This document shows, one piece after another, positions 61,111 to 64,000 of a stretch of 64,000 nt of DNA; within the stretch, counting starts at the first letter, position 1, and each line of letters starts with the position of its first letter. Under the pieces are notes generated by a model. That model made no database searches, was not told the DNA's origin, and saw nothing but the letters and a program-made list of their open reading frames with translations. The stretch spans positions 8,761,001 through 8,825,000 of the forward strand of contig JAPVLO010000073.1 of assembly GCA_027257055.1 (NCBI GenBank), read 5' to 3'. Made by a program: the position numbers and the translations under genes. This DNA comes from Cephalopachus bancanus. Taxonomy: Eukaryota; Chordata; Mammalia; Primates; Tarsiidae.

Positions 61111-62335
61111 GAATTTCCTTTTTCCAGCTGGTTTTTGGCTAAGTTCTTTCCTCTAGAGAATAGAAATTTGTTATGGAGAAGGCTCTGGACTTATTTCACA
61201 GTGGTTACTTGTCTCTTTACCTTACCAGAGCCACTATAATAATCTTCCCAGGATTCTCAGTAACAGAACTTAGTAGGATTCTGGGAAGAAAAAAATCCCC
61301 CCAAAGTGTGGCTGCCTCTACAGTTTTTTATTCTCCAGTTGTCCATGCTTCAGCAGTTCACCGTAATTACATTCAAGTGCTTCTATCAGTTAATTGCTCC
61401 AATAACTTCTGCTTCAGGTAAGTTGATTTTAGATTCTATTTCTTGGTGAGGTACTTGATTCTTGATTTTTGGTGGAGATTTACCTGCAATCTGTTCTCTG
61501 ATGACCCAAGAAAAGTTGTTGATTTAAAAATTGTATTACTTTTTCTTGTTGTAAGCATGGGAACAATGACTTCCAAGTTCTTTGCAGGATGGATCTTAAA
61601 CTGAAAGCCATATGATTGTAAAAGAAATGTTCGTGCATATGCAGATATAAAACTTCTTTATGGCAAACAGATACCATAGACAAAAATCAATTAAAAAAAC
61701 TGATTGTAGAAATATCTGTTGCAGCCTAGATGACAAATAAAGTGTGCCTTTCTATACAACACAAAGAAAATTTAAAGATAGATACAATAAAGAGTTTATT
61801 GTAATACAAAGAAGGCTTACAGATAGACAAGATAAAAACAAGATAGACAACATAAACCAATAAAATGTGGTCAGTTCACAAAAATCGAACCAATTACCAA
61901 TACACACAAATTATTAAATTAATTGTTAAGGAAATGCAAATAAAAGCAACAAACCTTAAAACTATTTTCATTAATTCTTGCCTATTTCTTTTTTTAATGT
62001 ATAGCACATACAATTTTACTTCAAATGTTTTACATGGGCTAAAATTAAAATTAAAATTGCTTGCATTTCACCGACTAATATCAAAGACCAGAAATTTCAA
62101 AATACATGTATCCTTCAAAGAAAGATAATTTGTTGTGAAGCACTGACTGAAGACATTCCCTAAGGTAAACATAACACAGGCAGAAAACTGAGAGTTGAAT
62201 AAATATATATTACAACAAGAATATTGATATTAACCTGTCCCATTTGCTTTCCTAAGATTCTCTGGATTATCAGATCTGTATGGCAGGCAGTTACATACAC
62301 TTAAACTTCTTTGATATCTAGGCTCTTTGGAGACA
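61111..62335. other. Mostly unassigned; possible L1 patch
   Basis: No gene. The part at 61870-62060 ('GGAAATGCAAATAAAAGCAA') resembles an old L1 ORF2 fragment in sense orientation. Confidence 0.35.
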
Positions 62336-62339
62336 GTAA

Positions 62340-63440
62340 CTATTTTTAAAAAATTTAAAAAGTTTATTTTAAAGATGTGGAGTACAATTCAGTATTAGAT
62401 ATACAAGTGGTCATTGAACAGGTAAATTTGGGCCTCCCTTTGGTCCCCACTTCACCTGATTTGAGATCAGGGACCCTTATTGATAGTATGTGCTCCCCCT
62501 ACCTTCCCTGGCAGTTTCTGGCTATGGCCAATTCCTTTCTTATCGTATTATGGTAAGTGATCAGGTTCGCTTATGAGTGAGAACATGTGGTACTCAGTTC
62601 TTTGTTTCTGTGATAAATCACTGAGTATTATAGACTCTAAATCCATCTAAGTTGTTGCAAAGTTCATAATTTTGTTCTTCTTTATGGCTGTGTAATAGTT
62701 CATCGTGTATTTGTTACACATATTTTTAATCCAGTCCAGTTTCGATGGGCAGCATGGTTGGTTCCATGTTTTTGCAATTGTAAATAGTGTTGTAATAAAC
62801 ATGCATGTGCAGATATCTTTTGTTTAGAGTGATTTAAGGTCCTCTGGGTATATTTCCAGAAGAGGGGTTGCTTGGTTCATATGGAAGATCAATATCTAGT
62901 TCTGTTAGGAATCACCACACTGTTTTCCATAGAGCTTAAATTAGTTTGCCTTCCCACCAATAGTAGAAGTAGTCTCTTTTCTCTGCATCCTCACTAGCAT
63001 CTGTTGTTATTTGTTTTATTAATGATAGGCATTCTTACTGGGATTATGTAGTATCTCAGTGTGGTTTTGATTTGCATTTCTGTGATGATTAGTGAAGCTG
63101 AGGGTTTTTTCATGTGTCTGTTGGCTGCTTGTATGTCTTCTTTTGAGAAGTGTCTATTCATGCCTTTTGCCCACTTTTTAACGGGGCTGTTTGCTGTTTT
63201 CCTTTTGGCATGTTTGAGTTCCTTGTAGATCCTGGATCTCGAGACTTTGTTAAATATGAAGTTGGCAAATATTTTTTCCCATTCTGTGGACTGTCTCCCC
63301 AGTCTCTTGATGGTTTCTGTTGCTTTGCAAAAGCTTTTCAGTTTGATGAGGTCCCATTTGTTAATCTTATCTCTTATGGCATGGGTTTTTTTTATCAGAA
63401 ATTGATTGTCTATTTCAATTTCTGTCAGGGTGTCTCCTGC
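62340..63440 (-). mobile_element. L1 3' end, antisense arm of a second head-to-head pair
   Basis: Reverse of a full 3' UTR ('TGGAGTACAATTCAGTATTA', 'CACCTGATTTGAGATCAGGG') and the ORF2 C-terminus up to 'GTGTCTCCTGC', where the sense arm begins. The junction shares CTGC (63437-63440). Confidence 0.9.
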
Positions 63441-64000
63441 TCAAAGAAGTCAAAGATGACACAAACAAATGGAAAGATATTCCACGCTCATGGACTGGAA
63501 GAATGAATATTCTTAAGATGTCCATCCTACCAAAGGCAATCTACAGATTCAATGCTATACCCATTAAATTACCAACATCATTCTTTTCAGACCTGGAAAC
63601 AATAATACAGAAATTCATATGGAAACATAAATGACCACAAATAGCCAAAACATTCCTTAGCAAAAGAAACACAGCGGGAGGTAGCACACTTCCAGACTTA
63701 AAACTTTATTATAAGGCTACAATAATCAAAACAACCTAGTGTTGTTACAAGAGCAGTCACATGGACCAATGGAACAGGATAGAGATTCCAGAAGCAAAAC
63801 CTCAGTTCCTCAACCAACTAATCTTCAACAAGGCCTCCAACAACAACCACTGGGGAGAGGAGAACCTGTTCAGTAAACGGTGCTGGGAAAACTGGCAGAT
63901 CATATGCAGAAGATTGAAACGGGACTCCTACCTCTCACCATACACAAAAAAATCAACTCCAGATGGATCAAAGACCTAAATGTAAAACCTCAAACATTAA
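63437..64000 (+). mobile_element. L1 ORF2, sense arm, running off the window
   Basis: Begins within ORF2 ('CTGCTCAAAGAAGTC') and encodes '[19 protein letters not shown]'-type sequence, closely similar to 30200-30730. It continues past the window edge, so its tail and any target duplication cannot be seen. Stops present. Confidence 0.9.

Noticed and set aside
63150..63506. 118-codon frame, plus strand
   Set aside because: Antisense of L1 ORF2 crossing the head-to-head junction.

Overview
This window is repeat-dense mammalian, and specifically primate, DNA with no convincing protein-coding gene. It is AT-rich and built from nested retrotransposons and DNA transposons. Every long open frame I checked runs through or antisense to a repeat, or has no recognisable protein features. 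The Alu elements show it is a primate. Their young copies match neither the anthropoid AluS/Y pattern nor the strepsirrhine Alu pattern as I know them, and carry a private right-arm motif (GGCCGGGAGCGGCC). The young L1 3' UTRs are also unlike the anthropoid type. By elimination the best guess is a tarsier, which is inference from memory of the families.

Layout. 1-6.2 kb: old L1 pieces, with a Tc1/mariner-like element (1188-1757), a MaLR-like LTR (about 2838-3355), a hAT element (3523-4056) and a solo LTR (4886-5741, 6-bp target duplication) inserted. 6.2-11.3 kb: ancient low-copy repeats (MIR, L2-like, MLT1-like). 11.3-17.3 kb: L1 ORF2 and 3' ends, broken by an MLT1 LTR and an internally deleted mariner. 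17.3-25 kb: mostly unassigned, with one Alu, a second mariner of the same family and an old L1 3' UTR. 25.1-34.2 kb: an almost continuous L1 block holding a second solo LTR (27150-28332, minus, 6-bp duplication), two Alus and a head-to-head pair of L1 copies. 34.2-44 kb: L2, MIR, MER5-like, MLT1 and five Alus or Alu pieces between unassigned stretches. 44-59 kb: scattered L1 ends, an Alu, an Alu inserted in an Alu, and the longest repeat-poor stretches. 59-64 kb: antisense L1 5'-region sequence, then a second head-to-head L1 pair running off the window edge.

Nothing here forms a pathway or operon. The biology is transposon history: which element landed in which, by what mechanism, and how families changed. 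The most interesting observations are two L1 loci with outward-facing tails and central microhomology junctions, two LTRs with a TATA box and poly(A) signal very close together, a stepwise series of Alu right-arm variants, and a tandemly duplicated G-rich block in the 3' UTR of two L1 copies. I found no tRNA, rRNA, snRNA, CRISPR array, host exon or intact transposase or reverse transcriptase.
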